A stretch of 64,000 nt of DNA, taken from positions 23,655 through 87,654 of the forward strand of contig NW_024883433.1 of NCBI RefSeq assembly GCF_019059575.1, written 5' to 3'. Below, piece by piece: positions 11,901-24,714 of this stretch (the stretch's first letter is position 1; each line of letters begins with the position of its first letter). The notes beneath the pieces are model-generated. The model was not told the DNA's origin and did not search any database. It saw only the letters and a program-made list of their open reading frames with translations. Source of the stretch: Amphibalanus amphitrite. Lineage: Eukaryota > Arthropoda > Thecostraca > Balanomorpha > Balanidae. Position numbers and translations under genes: made by a program.

Positions 11901-14900
11901 GCGGCGGCGGATCCTCTCCCCCGGAGATGTTTGCTTTGCAATCGCAGCCAATCGAGGCGCGATTTACTTAAAACAACATGATTGATTAGTCATAGAGGCG
12001 CCGGCGACTCGATAAAGATGATGAAGCGGAGTCGGAATGGCTGTAGACGGCGAGTGGGGTGGTGCGTGGGTGTTGTGACGACGCCGTCGCGACGATAGGA
12101 GGGCCCTTTGGGACTGACGTTGTGCAGAGTGCAGTGTGCACTGTGCAGTGTGCAGCCATTGAGATGGAGGAAAAGGGGAGGGGCGACGGTGTGGAACGGC
12201 ACAGAACAGTAGCCAGAAGGAAAAGGCGATGAGGGTGTTTTGTTCAATTAGCCGTTGACTAAGATATCCTGGATCGATTCTATGCGGAACATATTTTTTT
12301 TGCAATTTTAGCGCCATTTTGTTGGCTAGGTATTAAGGCAGTCCAGTGGTTTTGAGGTCTGTGGTCGGGCAACAGTTCGCAGGTGACCTCAATTTTACAA
12401 TATATGTGTTTTAACTGAGGTCATTGTAGATGGGACGACTATAAAGCTCAGGCCGGTGAAAAATTGTGTGGGAGCGTTCACACAAAAATGTCGCACTTTT
12501 TTGCAGCAGGCAACGGGCACGGCTTTGTGATGTATCCAACAAACATTGAACGTCAAACAGTGAAATAAATGACTCCGCTCGCCATGGAATGAGGAGCTAT
12601 TTCGGCTCATTTATTACCCTTGCTTTGATCTGAGCTTGTTTGAATTGTGAGACATCAGACATTCTTCCTGTAACGAGCTCTTGCTATGACTCACTAACAA
12701 ACTCGGTCCCTGAGATCAAGAAATTATGACATTTTGAAACAAGCTAAGCGAAATGTACACATTTTTTTAGATATAACAGAAACGTGAATTTCCGTGCTAA
12801 ATCTAGAAGTGAAATACACCAGGCTCAATCTCTCACATCCTGGGAGAGAACATGAAAGCCACATCCGCCGATGGACCGTTCCCAGAGGGAGGGACAGCGT
12901 TAGTAGGTTACACTCCGTCACCAGCGAGTCGGAAGCGCGGCCGGCGGCACGGCCATAGCCGCGGTCGGGACCCGCCAATGGGCTCAGTGATGGGCCCGCG
13001 ACTTCGGTGCCAGCTAACAGCTTTCGAATGCCACCACCCGCTCATCCCAAACGTCAATTAGAGGCCGGGAGCGCCTATGAAAAACAGCCGCTCTCGAGCG
13101 CCGCTCGCGACGCTGTCGGCCGTCGCGGGCGACGCGCCGTCGACGGTGGCCGCCGAGCTGGCAGCGCACGTCGACGGCGGGTCGTCGCGGAGTCGCGTCT
13201 CTCGGGGCCTAACGGCCGACGGCTAGGTCTGCCTGAACTATGGCTGACGGCACTTACGCACACGGGCCTGTCTAACGGCGCTGAGGCTGGGCGTCCGCTC
13301 CGAGATGGCTACACCCCGAATGGCTCCGTCAGATTGAGTGGCAGACGTGTACGGCGTCCGATTGAGCTGGAGTTTGTTTGGTCTGCACTGCGTGAGCGCA
13401 TGGAAGCAACACTCTCGTCTATAGTGAGAGACAGTGCTTATTTTTCGTCTTCTGAAAGGTTTGCTCTAGCTCTTTGTCCAGGACTCTAAACGTCGTTGAT
13501 GCGTTCAACTCGCCGGATATTGTGGCAGTCTAGCTACAGTTATGATAGGACTAGCATATGTATCTCTGCTCTCGCAAGCACGAAAGGCAAACAACGTGTT
13601 TCTGAATCGCATGCTTTCTTTGACTCACGCATTTCTGCATAAAAGCAGTTTGATGGCCTCAGAACCATAATGTTTTTTATGCTTCCCAAGTTACTGTTTA
13701 GAAATAGAAATCAAGTAAATTCGATAGGCTTTGACCCTTGCAATCTGTTGCGGTCACAAAGCCAAGGCGGTGATGAGTTGTAAGAGCCAGGGCACCCACA
13801 GGCCAGTACAATCTCCCTCTGTGCGCAAGTTAGGCATTACCACTTTGATATCAATCCTGTATATACCTATTGAGAATCTGAACCTTGTAGCAGGTTAAAT
13901 TATCTTCCTCTTATTCCCCCAAAATATTCGTGATTGCTGACCGCACCGTTGCCAATATCTATGACCGGGGACCGTGCAGAAAGCTCGGCTGTTTTCTTTG
14001 GAATCTGGTGGTGTGACGTGCAACGCATCACCGCCACCAAACAATGTATTTGTCAGTGATAGCATTCGCCCTGAACACCTGTCGTTGCAGAGAAATAGCA
14101 GAATTAGATTAGGAGACTTCAGTCAAAGTTTTACCTTTGATTTCTTCGGTAGCGGCCCGGTTTTTAGGGACGTGACACCTAAGTGCTTGATAACATTTTA
14201 GACGCTTTACCACAAAGGTTAGGGTTTTACGCGTATTATACTGAAATGCCAAGGCGTTTTTGTACATGCTGGTAATTCATTTCTGAGGAACTCTCTCAAC
14301 TGACATGAATGGCTATGGTCTACATTTGAAGACATCCATGCTGTTTGTTTTGCCAGGGAAAGACTGCAATAATCCAACAACGGTGATTTTTCCCCAATCG
14401 CTGGAATTCAAACCTTTCATCAGTTCCAAGCGTGAGGGTGGTCATCAAAGAAATACTTGCGTCACAAAGCGAAACACAATCTGTGCCGCATACCGTTTTC
14501 CGACCCCAGGCCGCTCGTATTCCCGTTAAACGGCCAAAACAAACAGCAGTACAGCTCAGAGGAAGCATTAGCCGATAATACGCCGTCCGGCGCGGCGGGT
14601 GGCGGCCGACCGCCGCGGTGTCTTACCATTGGTTATTGGCGTGTAGCTGTCTGGGCTGCTATAGCTGCTCTGTCGAGTATTGTAGTAGGACGTGCCGCCG
14701 TTCTGAAACCAAAACGCACTGGTCAAGAAAAAATAGACACACGACTAGGCTACCAAGTGTTATGTTAAATGGATCGGCTCATTTCAGTATTAAAAAGTAA
14801 AGCAGGATGAAATTGGATATGAAGCACAACAAAGAAGCTGATCTTTATTACTAGCCTGATGGAAACAAGGGTAAGACAGTCAGAAAATGAGTAAGTTTAA

Positions 14901-17900
14901 CATATTTAGCGCATGATGAACAAGACATGGTTACAAATGTCCAAAGCTGTCGTTTCCAGCATTTTTCATTTAATCCACGGCATTCCCTTTCTTCCCATAC
15001 AATCAAAGTTCGCGGTCTAATCACGGCAGACATGAAGAATGCAGTCACTCTCGCTACTAGCTACATGATAGTTGATACGATGATAAACAATGTTTCCCTC
15101 CGAAGAAGAGATACCGTGGCGAATCGGAAAGGGGCGTGAAGCGGACAGGATATGAAAGTGAGACGGTTGTTCTGGCAGGTCCCACGCCTTGGAGCGTCTA
15201 ACTGACGGGCGTGACGGTGGCACGGCCATCCCGTTGATATTGTGTTGCAGTTGCGATGTTGTTTTGCCGCTGTTGTGGGCGCTAAGTGACGTTGCCAGGT
15301 GTGTTTGGCAATGTCACGCCTAAATGTTCAGACAGCCGTTGCGCAATTTCTGTATTGTGCTAAAACGAAACCATATGGTACACCTAACAAAATAAGATAT
15401 GTTTACTGTTTGGCTCGACTAGTTTGAGTTTCCTCCGTGCGTCTCTTATTGCGTGCAATTAGAGTACGATAGTCAAGTTGCATATTGATTTCAATTTTGC
15501 TTTTCAAATATGTATTATTTTCATATAAGTAAGCTAAGCATATCCTAAGCATGTAAGCCTTAACCACTTTCTAGAAGACATAAAAACAAGTATTCTCTTA
15601 TTTCTTATTCACACCCAAGCATCCATGCAACTGCCGTCATCTCATAACAAATCACTATCACCGTCCTATCTCCGTGTCTCCGCGCGGACTCTTCGTGTTG
15701 ACCCGAGCGCGCTGTCGCCGTCGACGCGGCGTGACGCGTCGGCGGCAGGTGGCGCAGCCGTCGTTACCGATGCTGCCGACGGTGGCACTAATCAGCCTTC
15801 AGCCGGCCATTGTCTGCCCGAGCCGGCCGCGTCGCTACCGGAATGGCGCAGTCGAGACGAGACGGAGCCGGTCGTCGGCACACAATGGCAACATTCAGCT
15901 CAGAGAGGCTACCGTCGAGAATAAAGTGACTGCTGAGTGCTAATGATGACGACTTGTGTGTCAAAACAGGTGAAAGTGAATTTTACTGCGTTTCAAGGAA
16001 AGTAATGCACCTTTCCGTTGTGTTGACATTACATGCATGGATCATGGAAACATTTGAAAGGCATTTTGAAAATACGACAACCGTTTAGAATCATTCATTA
16101 ATCATTTTGCTGGTTACATATCTGCTTATAAAAATTGAATGCTTTAAAAGATATTTTTGGCTTGTTTGGTGACCATGCGTTGGCGGCACTGCACTGATAG
16201 TGAATATAGCATTGGTCAGCGTCAGCCCTCCATTCATTGGCCGTTTCTCCCGTACGAATTCCCCAGCGCGGCTTGGCGACTGTACCTGGAGCGGTAGACT
16301 GTACCGCCGTACACGCGTGTCCGGCGGCACAGTATGCGCTTTCCGCCAGGCGGCGGCGGCCGGCGCACCTGCCTGTGCTCTTGACTGAAATCGGCAGCTG
16401 TTGGCGGAGGGTGAGGCCGACAAGACAGCATTCCGAGATTCATTCATTCCCTGTCCGGTAGTAGCGAGTAGAACACTCGATGTTGTTTGTAGCGAGCAAG
16501 ACTGACCTTGATTTCCACAAATAGACTCAAAGAGATCGCTGGCGTTGGAGGTGGAACATTTGTTTGCAGACGAATGCTTGGAATGGAGGCTGAAGAGTGG
16601 GGATTGCTGGCGATGCCATTCCTTATTAAGAATGTTTAAATCATTGCTATGCTATTTTTTTTTTTTTTTTTTACCAGAAGGACAGCTATCTACTTAACTT
16701 AGCTCCATGTCCTGGCTTGTAAATAGTCAAAACAAAATAAAGTATCTCCTGGCTCCATGAGTTTCACTGAAGCTCAATATTATTAATGCCTTGAAAAATG
16801 AAAATATTAAGGCGTTTTCAGTGTCAGTTCCAGTTGACGCCTGTAACCCTTCCTACTGTTACAATCCCAACATTTCCCTTCAGTCCCAGTCAGGAAACCC
16901 GGTGGTAGCGTTCCCGGTTCCCGAAAGGTGCTTCTCTCGGCAGAACCACACGTGTCCGGCCGCGCCGTGCGCCGTCCAAGGCCGGTGCTACTCCTCCCAG
17001 TGCGCTGGCGGTCACAAAAACTCTGCCTGCCTGCCCCAATCCGGCCTGGGCGGACGTTTTTCCACAAGTCGGCGGCGTCTCTGGGCGGCCACTCTGCCGG
17101 GGAGCACGGCGGGGAACACGGAGGGAGGCCCGCGGCAGCCACGGTCTCATCAGACGGCACGTGTTATGACACCGGGACGCCGGGCCGGCCCGACCGGCGC
17201 CCCTGTCCCCGGCCGGGAGCGGTGCCCCCGGAGCCCACCGGCTCACCAGTCCCCTCTCAGCGACTCAGTGGCTCAGAGCTCACCGGCGCCGGTCTCAGAC
17301 ATGACCCAGGCACCGACAACACGAGCCGCCGCGTCCGGAGCACGCCACACAGACGTCTGGCGACTCTCAGGCACGGGCGGGCAGAAACCCCTCGGTGGAG
17401 GGTTTTAGTGGAACTTTATGGGCTTCTGTGATGGCGCCGAGAAGGAGGGGCTGACGGAGTGACTCGGGTCAGTGAAAAACAGGGGATGTGCAGAAGAGAT
17501 GAGAGGACGTGACACTCCTTTGGTACTCCTTTTGAAGTCATCGCTAGAGGGTTGAACAGTGAATCTATTCAACCGCACAGCAGTGTGTGCCAGCGGTGGC
17601 TTTAATGTTTCCCACCGAGTGTTTTTGGAGCTCACGGGCATTCCCAGCCCACAGCTCGCAGGGCTGAGTCGAGTTCGTAACAAAGTTCACTCATCATAGG
17701 CGGCCGTTTTTTACCCCTTTGTCTGTCACAGCCGGGGCTTTATGGGGTGACAGATTGCAGTTTAAGTAGCTGTCTTCATTACCAAAGGGTATTTTCAGAG
17801 CAGTTTTTGCGGGCGTTTTTTATTGAGGCTGGCCTGCGAGTTTTGCTCGGTAAATACGGTCCGGCCGCTGGTCCTGAGAAAGCGTCTGGTATCTGTGTTA

Positions 17901-18328
17901 ACTCGAGCGTGGCCTAAAGTGCATAACGATGCTTCCGTCCAGACGTGTTTGTTTCAAGGTGAAGGGCTGAGTGACGACCCGCGGACTGTTTGGGTGGTGT
18001 GACTTGTTCTGTGTCAAATCAGGTTTCATTCGGAGACATGTTACATCATTCTGTCGCTCAATCATGTCGAGATCGAAAGGATGGGTGACGATAACGTGCG
18101 ATTGGTTGGCGAAGAGGGAAACAAATTTATTAACACTGAATATTTACAGCCCTAGCCTAGTTATAAGTGTAACTTTATAAATATCTTATGTTTTTTATTG
18201 TTTGTTAAGTGATTTATTTCGGGTAAAGGAAACGTAGCAACATTTTGAATGATTCATTGTAATTTAGAATACTAATGACAACATGAGTCCGACACCACCC
18301 ATTGAAGCTTCTCAACCAATCACGCTAG

Positions 18329-18354
18329 CCTCGCCTCGCCTTGCCTCGCCTGAC
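18329..18354. repeat. CTCGC-type pentanucleotide repeat
   Basis: Four or five imperfect tandem units (CCTCG/CTTGC) in the nautilus intron. Confidence 0.6.
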
Positions 18355-19419
18355 CGGCCACCTCCATTCAACCAATCCCACACTTGAAACATCCTCAAAT
18401 CGTGGCACGTGGCAACGCTCGGAGGGAGAGGGTTCCCCGTCGCGGGGAGGAGGCCGCCGACTGGGGACGGGGAGAGGGGAGGGACTGAAATTAGCGCGTC
18501 CCTCGTCGCTGACTGAGGCGCCGCCGTCCGGCTGGACTCCGGGGGTGGTCTGACGGACTCACGGCATCACTCGAGGACCCGCCGTCTGTTTTTCGCCGGT
18601 CTGTGCCGCGCCGCTGGCCGGTCAGCCGTGCGAAGTGGGCCAGCAAGGCACACAACATCAGACCACACACGCCCACGCAGGGAGAGTGACGAGGGGACGC
18701 AGTGAGAGGATGTTCAATGCTGACTGAGTGAGGAGCTAAAAAGGTAGTTCAACAGAAAATATGCGGTGAACAGAAAAATATATATATATAACAGAAATCT
18801 ATTGCTGTGATAACTTAATTAAGATGTGTCTATAAGCGAGCATACTTCTAAGTTATATCATATCATCGAAGTAAATAAATTTTAGATACTGATCAATGCC
18901 ATTTCAGATCATTCAGATAATTTACAATTATGAACTGTTCAAATAATGAATGTTTTAACATTTTGCAAATGATCAATCATTTGACGTTCTTCCATTAGCT
19001 GAAGCTGTTAGGCAAATGACGTGGATTAAATGTTTCAAGCATGTGCTGAGGTCGTCAAGGGTTAATCTGGCGAAGATTAGTCTGCCATTATGAATCCCAG
19101 CTACCACGAAATTCAAATTTAATGCAGCTGGTGTTGCGCATTCATCATTTGAATTCTCGTTCACTGCCAACTTATCACATGCGGGGGCGGCAATAGTAGA
19201 GCATCTTCTCCGAGATATGCCGAAGAAATGGAGGCGGACAGGAAGGAAAAGCAAGAGAGGAAGAGAAAGAAAAAGGAAGAATAAAGGATTAAAACAAAGA
19301 GAAAGATGATTCAATTTCATTAGCTGGAGGCCAATCAGCAACAATAGCATACTGTGTCAACAATGCGGACCAGCGCCCACATGACCTGCATACATACAGC
19401 GCTACCGCCTTCTACTCAC

Positions 19420-19638
19420 CATATTATAGCCAGAGGCCGGGTTGATGGGCGCGTCGGGGCGTGCCTCCTCGGGGGCGCCCGAGCCGGCGGCGCCCCCGGA
19501 GCCGCCGCGGGCGCCCCTCAGCATGTCCTCCAGCGCCTCTATGTACTCGATGGCCGCCCTCAGGATCTCCACCTTCGGGTACCGCTGGTTCGGGTTGGCG
19601 CACGTTCGCTTCTTGAGCATGTCGAATGCTTCGTTCAC
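19420..19638 (-). CDS. nau: nautilus/MyoD, helix-loop-helix exon
   Basis: Minus-strand exon of 73 codons. It starts after acceptor CATTCGCAG with [12 protein letters not shown] and ends at ATG just before donor GTGAGT. It contains helix 1, the loop ([10 protein letters not shown]) and helix 2 ([18 protein letters not shown]). NPNQR, PKVEILR and YIE are diagnostic of MyoD-family bHLH proteins, and the LED in helix 2 is typical of arthropod nautilus. The HLH mediates dimerisation with an E protein (daughterless type) for E-box binding. The last 30 or so residues are a Gly/Ala/Pro-rich linker. Both ends are in phase 0, so the join to the upstream exon (LKK|VNEAF) is seamless. Confidence 0.9.
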
Positions 19639-22600
19639 CTGCGAATGACGGAGCTTAGTATGATTGGGGCATATGTGTGCACAGGTGCTTTTGTTATCTA
19701 CTTATTAACATCACATTTAGGTAGGCGATAAATCATGAGATGTGTCGGTGGCGGTGCCGGGTGCATCCATGATCAGCTAAAACAAATGCAAGCATGACGA
19801 CTTTCATCGACAAGTTTACCACCTGTTGGTTCATGTGTAGTAAATTGATTGCTACCACTGTTCGCATCGTAAACTCATATCTGATTATAAGTTGACAAAT
19901 GGAACACGACGCGAGGCTGTCGGTAACATCACCCGCTCAACTGTTAGCCGTCCAACACGATTTTCATCGTGTCAGCGGCTGTTGAAATATCCGCTCATAA
20001 TTCAGCTGTTGGCTCGGACTTATCGGCTGATCCATCGGAGCTGCGTAGCATTAATGGAGCCCTCTGGATACACACGTAAATCACCCCCAGTCAAACTGTC
20101 TGTTTATTTGTCTCAGAGCGCTGCGGCGCGCCCGTTCGTCATATTGCAGAGGATTAAGGTGTGAGCGCCTCGAGCCAGGCTATCATAAAGAGCTCAGCAC
20201 TGTGTTTTTATCGGTGTTGATGGCGGGGTCTCGGCCTTGTCGTGGGAAGACCGGGCAGGAGGACGTGATTCAGTAGCGGGGAGGACGACATGTGAGATGA
20301 GATGATCCAGTAGCGGGCACATAAACATGCCGTAGAATTACGGAATATGATCAATGGGTCATGGCTGGTTGACAAAACGCCCACCCGCAGCATGGGTTGG
20401 ACCGCGGAAGAGGAGTTGGAGACGAAGACCAACAGGGCGACACATAATTCAGGGTTCTTGACTGAGTCGCAGGAGCGAAAACTTTCGAAGAGACTTGTCT
20501 TTTTCGCCGAGACAAGCGAGCAAATTTACCTACTGGATTGTGAATGCTGATGCTTGACGGTCCATTTGATATTCTTAATCTCATTTAACATTAATTGATA
20601 AACTTAATTAAGATGCATAGGAAGGTACTATTGCTTTATCTACAGACGGTAGTACCTAATCAATAAGCTATTTATTTCAAGGACATTTTGGACAGCTATT
20701 TTTTTCTAGGACAAATGTCAATTTGGACCATTATACTGCTTATTAGCACTTAGCAGTGTCATTATGATGGATCATTATTTGCACCCATTTTCAATTAATG
20801 GGTATCTGCAAAGTCCCATGCTTTTTTAGACAGAGAATAGATGTATTATAACCATAACAATGTACTTCGATATCTATAACTAATAACAGTGTAAAAAAGG
20901 TGTCCCGTCATTCTGTCTGTAAAATAAACAAACATATTTAGAGCTAAGGAACGAATTCAATTCATAATTCATATCCTGGGCTGCTGAAAAATTAGTCCAA
21001 CTGTGCCTGTCTTTTGATAGGGAGCTTACTACGACAAGACAAGCAGAGTTTATCACCGTGTTCTAATGCTCGCACCAACTGCTGTAATTATTCAGTTGGC
21101 TTCAAATTGTAATGATTATAGAGAGACATTCGCTATATTCATAAATGAGACGAAATGCTTCTGAGTCAGACCTCTGAACTAACACATTTGAAGTAATGAT
21201 AATTTACCCTACAGTTTTGCTCGAACGCGTTGCACGATGCACAATTGATGACGTTAGATCGCGGATTAGAGCACAGGTTAATCGTAGCAGCAAGTGTTGA
21301 GCATGGTGTAGATCATTGCTCGTTTTGCACAATCTCGACATCACTTTTATGTTGTTTTTTTTTTTCGCCTTAAATCGTTGCATAAAGATTAATCAATAAA
21401 AATGTCCCGTTTATGATCACATACCTACCAAGCATGGAATTGAAGAGCACAAATCCAAACCAATGTTACTGGTGTTCTAGTGCAGTAGTGAGTAGTACTC
21501 GTAGCGTAATCATTGATATTTTTTTTGCTCAATTTCTTGCACGCGAGAGAAACTTTTTGTGACTCGAAATGCATTCTAAGCAATTGCATATTTGCGAAAT
21601 ATGCGCCAATTTTGCCGTCTTGACAGATGCGACTGGTTTCCTTCGAGTCATCCCTTCCGACCAAAAAATGATATTAAATTTGTTCTGCATTGGACACTTC
21701 ATTTCTCTGCTACTCCATTTGTTTCATGGAGTGTAAATGTACAATGTACAACAAATTTCCTCTGTTATACATTTATGTATATGTATCTGCAAAGATACAA
21801 TAATACAGTCACCAAATTCTGGACACTTTACTCGTCAGTCACTACCATAATTTCGCACATGTCCGCTCCCCTCTGGTCGATGGGCGCCGCCATGTTTGCT
21901 GGCGACGGCCGGGCGTCAGTCGGTCAGAACTCGTCCGACCGAGATGGTGCGGTTTGAGGCGGAGCCAGTGAGTGCGGTTGGGAGCGGCTACAGGGCACAG
22001 AGAGTGTCTGACGTGGAACGCCCGATACCGTGCGGAACGAGCCGTGGGCGCGGATTGACAGGCCGGAGACACGGAGCCGGGTCGTCTTTGTTTTGATAGG
22101 CTAATGCAGCGCTCATTTGTGCGTGGTTGTGTTGTGGCTCATGTTGCGTGTTCATCTTTTTTGTTTGATTTGAAGGCCTAACAGTGGGAGTGATTGTGCT
22201 TGCAATATTGTCTAGACAGTATTTTGTCCTTACCGATTGTTATAACGCCCATATTGTTGAAGGGGTAGCCGATAGACAATGGTCGACGGATATTATCTTG
22301 CTGAGAAATTGCTATTGCTGTTGTTCGTGGCCAAAAATAACATTGAATGAGCCTAAATGAGATCGTTTCTGTATCGTCGCATTTCGGATTCTTCCCACAG
22401 TTAATGTTTCGTCTTATAACCAGACATGTGCACGGATCCTAGAAAATGGATCAAGAATTTGATCCCACATATCTTGAGCTAGGATCCTATCGGAGCATAT
22501 ATCCAATTCCCATTAGTCGAGAGATCCATTGGGATCATAGGTCCAATGCTATTTGTCTAGAGATCCACTAAGATCATAGATCCTTACTATTTTTTGACAA

Positions 22601-23514
22601 AAAATAATCCAGGATCACTTGTTTCAATTCGCAATGGTTCTGCTTCGGGAATACTCTGTGATTTCTCATTCCAATTCATAGTCTTGTCAGTGGTACATTT
22701 TGACATGAAACCATATAAAAAAATATGATTTCAAAGGTCACGTATGACGAGATCCACTCGGATCAGGGACATCTGTTATCGGTTTGTCGTGTGATCCGAT
22801 GGTGTCATAGATCCGTAACTTGTCGCTTGTTTTGAGCCATCCATTGAGATCACAGATCCATCGCTCAGATCCATGCCTATGTCTGGTTAAAACCGCGGTT
22901 AAAACATCGATTTCGTGTACTGTAGACGCCATTTGCACTTGACTAATTTGGGAAGAATGATGAAGAAGCTGATCATGCATTTATTATAACTTATAATATA
23001 TAGGTCTGGACACTGCACTGATTCTCTCACCTTTGTATAGCAAAAACATGTTTTATACATTCGGCAAGTGACATACCACTCCCATTAGTTTGCTTTATCG
23101 TTCAGTGTTAGATTTGTTTGAAAAAGGACACAATAGACAGCCAACGATTTGTTTGCATGAATCGAATGTTAGTCCAGGCGTTCAAATTACTTTTTACGTT
23201 AAACTATTTCGGGCTATTGAACTGACTGACTAGTGACTGCCCCGTCTCGTAAGAGGTTAGTGAATGAGGATAATCTTTCTATAGGAAAGCAATTAGCAAA
23301 TATGCATAAATCACATAAGCATTCCGTTAGAAATAGATAGAATGTAAAACAAGGTCAACTCAGCACTACGAGTACTCTCTGCCACCTGATTCTACCTGAT
23401 TGATCTGAGTCACCTGGTCCTGTGGGCTGTGACTAACTTGCAGGGACTCTTTGGAGCGTTTGCAAGGATACATGTGGTTGTGCTGCCGATGAGCTCCTCC
23501 GTCCTGACACCCAC
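19639..23514 (-). other. nautilus intron 1
   Basis: This 3.9-kb intron has donor GTGGGT at 23514 and acceptor CAG ending at 19639. It splits the bHLH domain exactly between the basic region and helix 1. It contains a GC-rich, CpG-rich patch at about 21860-22090 that could be regulatory, and the GATC-rich cluster at 22434-22872. I see no other gene in it. Confidence 0.75.
22434..22872. repeat. GATC-rich degenerate repeat cluster
   Basis: By eye 17 GATC tetramers occur in about 440 bases, where chance predicts under two. Most read (A/G)GATCC(A/T) or GGATCA. Phrases such as GAGATCCATTGGGATCATAG recur in degraded form, so this looks like an old tandem repeat of a GATC-bearing unit. Confidence 0.7.
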
Positions 23515-23898
23515 CTTTTTGAGCCGGCGTCGCTCGCGCATTGTGGCCGCCTTCCTACGGTCTATGGTCACCGATTTGCGCTTGCACGCCTTGCACGCCC
23601 AGGGCAGGCAGCGCCGCTGGCCGTGGCCGTGCGTGTGCGGCGCCAGCACGTGCGGCACGTGCTCGTCGTGCTCGGCGTGGCCGTCGTGCTCGCCGTGCTC
23701 CTCCTCGCTGAAGGCGTGCGGGTAGTCGGACTGGTCGGGGCTGAACGGTGCCGCCGTGCTGTCCGGGCCGGCGCGGAAGGCCGGGTACGGCTGGCCGTAG
23801 CCGGGGCTGCCGGCGCCGTCCCGCAGCGGGCCGTAGCCGGCCGAGAGCGGCGGGTAGGTGCCCTCCGGGAAGCGGCAGCTGCGCATGTCCATCACCAT
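23515..23898 (-). CDS. nau: nautilus/MyoD, first coding exon (N-terminus and basic region)
   Basis: Minus-strand exon of 128 codons. ATG at 23898 opens the frame; ATGs at 23892 and 23886 (codons 3 and 5) are alternatives. Residues 1-65 are Pro/Gly/Tyr-rich. Residues 67-93 form a His/Glu/Asp-rich stretch (about ten His). Residues 97-107 are [11 protein letters not shown] and 108-128 the basic region ending RERRRLKK. The Cys/His segment [12 protein letters not shown] plus [13 protein letters not shown] is diagnostic of MyoD-family myogenic factors, and SVTID before it resembles arthropod forms. The Ala-Thr pair in the basic region, required for muscle specificity in this family, is present. Donor GTGGGT follows Lys128 in phase 0. 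The protein is a nuclear E-box-binding activator of muscle genes. Confidence 0.92.
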
Positions 23899-24180
23899 AC
23901 TGCCCGGCCGGCGGCCCGCACGCCCGACCTGACCGGCCGCTCACTGCCCCACCGCGCCCGCCGACGCCAAGACTGCACGACGCGACGGTAACGACGGGGT
24001 CTCTCACGAGGAACACCTCCGCGCCGCGCCGGTCGTTTGGGCTGCGGGTTCACACGCCCGAAAGGCCGCCGGAGATGAGGACACGCCCACCTCCGGCGGC
24101 AGCCAATGAGAGACCGGGGAGGAGGCGGCGGGGCGGAGCCAAACGCTCGAGAGACGAGATGATACTGAGAGGCGATGGGA
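23899..24180 (-). promoter_or_regulatory. GC-rich upstream region and possible promoter of nautilus
   Basis: Immediately upstream of the nautilus ATG the DNA is GC- and CpG-rich. It has a CCAAT-box-like GCCAAT on the plus strand at about 24102-24107 and GC boxes (GGCGGGGCGG) near 24128-24137. No TATA box is evident on the minus strand. The transcription start is not determined. Confidence 0.3.
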
Positions 24181-24714
24181 CTGGAGGATTGAGGGACATG
24201 GTTTCTGTCCAAAATCCATGAATTTGAGTTTTTCCATTTGCACATTTCGAGTGCTGTGGTGTTCCCTGTAGCCTGTTGGTAGCATAAGTCTGGCACATGT
24301 CAAATTTGCTTACCTGAATTTGCTGATGTCTTTTGAGCTTATAAAACATATTCGACAGCTCTTCTAAAGCTTTTTTCTTATGTGTCCTCATGTCATGGCC
24401 AATATTTGGCCAAAAGTTACCGATATGGTGTTAACTCAGTTTAGCCAGCAAATACCAACAACATGGAGTTTTTTGCGGATCTTTTTTACAATAACTTTTG
24501 ATATAAATCTGGTTAGATCTTGAGTTGGCCAGCATCGTGTTTCTCTCTTCGATGCGCGTCGACCCGGCTTTTTGCACATCATCAAACGATATGTTTTGTT
24601 GTGCTGGAACATTTTAGATGATTTCATTGCTTTAAAATGTCTTATCAAATGGTATAACTAATAGCCGAAAAACTGCTGGTGACATCCTGCCGATGATAAT
24701 GATATCCTAAGCAC
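24181..24714. other. Intergenic, nothing recognised
   Basis: AT-rich sequence between the nautilus upstream region and the first TTAA element. I see no gene or repeat with a match elsewhere in the window. Confidence 0.5.

Larger units (their letters stand above)
8256..19419 (-). other. nautilus intron(s) between HLH exon and last exon
   Basis: About 11.2 kb lies between the HLH exon donor (GTGAGT at 19419-19414) and the last exon acceptor. The reading-phase mismatch makes a further small exon in here likely, but I could not identify it. GC-rich patches occur near 9.4-9.8, 10.1-10.6, 12.9-13.3, 15.7-15.9, 16.9-17.4 and 18.3-18.7 kb; their open frames show no family resemblance. A T-run of about 18 sits near 16653. 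Conserved muscle enhancers would be expected here but none can be named from one sequence. Confidence 0.6.

Noticed and set aside
16791-17431. Long open frames on both strands in a GC-rich patch
   Set aside because: Frames of 117-205 codons overlap on both strands with Pro/Arg/Gly-rich translations and no homology; it is inside the nautilus intron.
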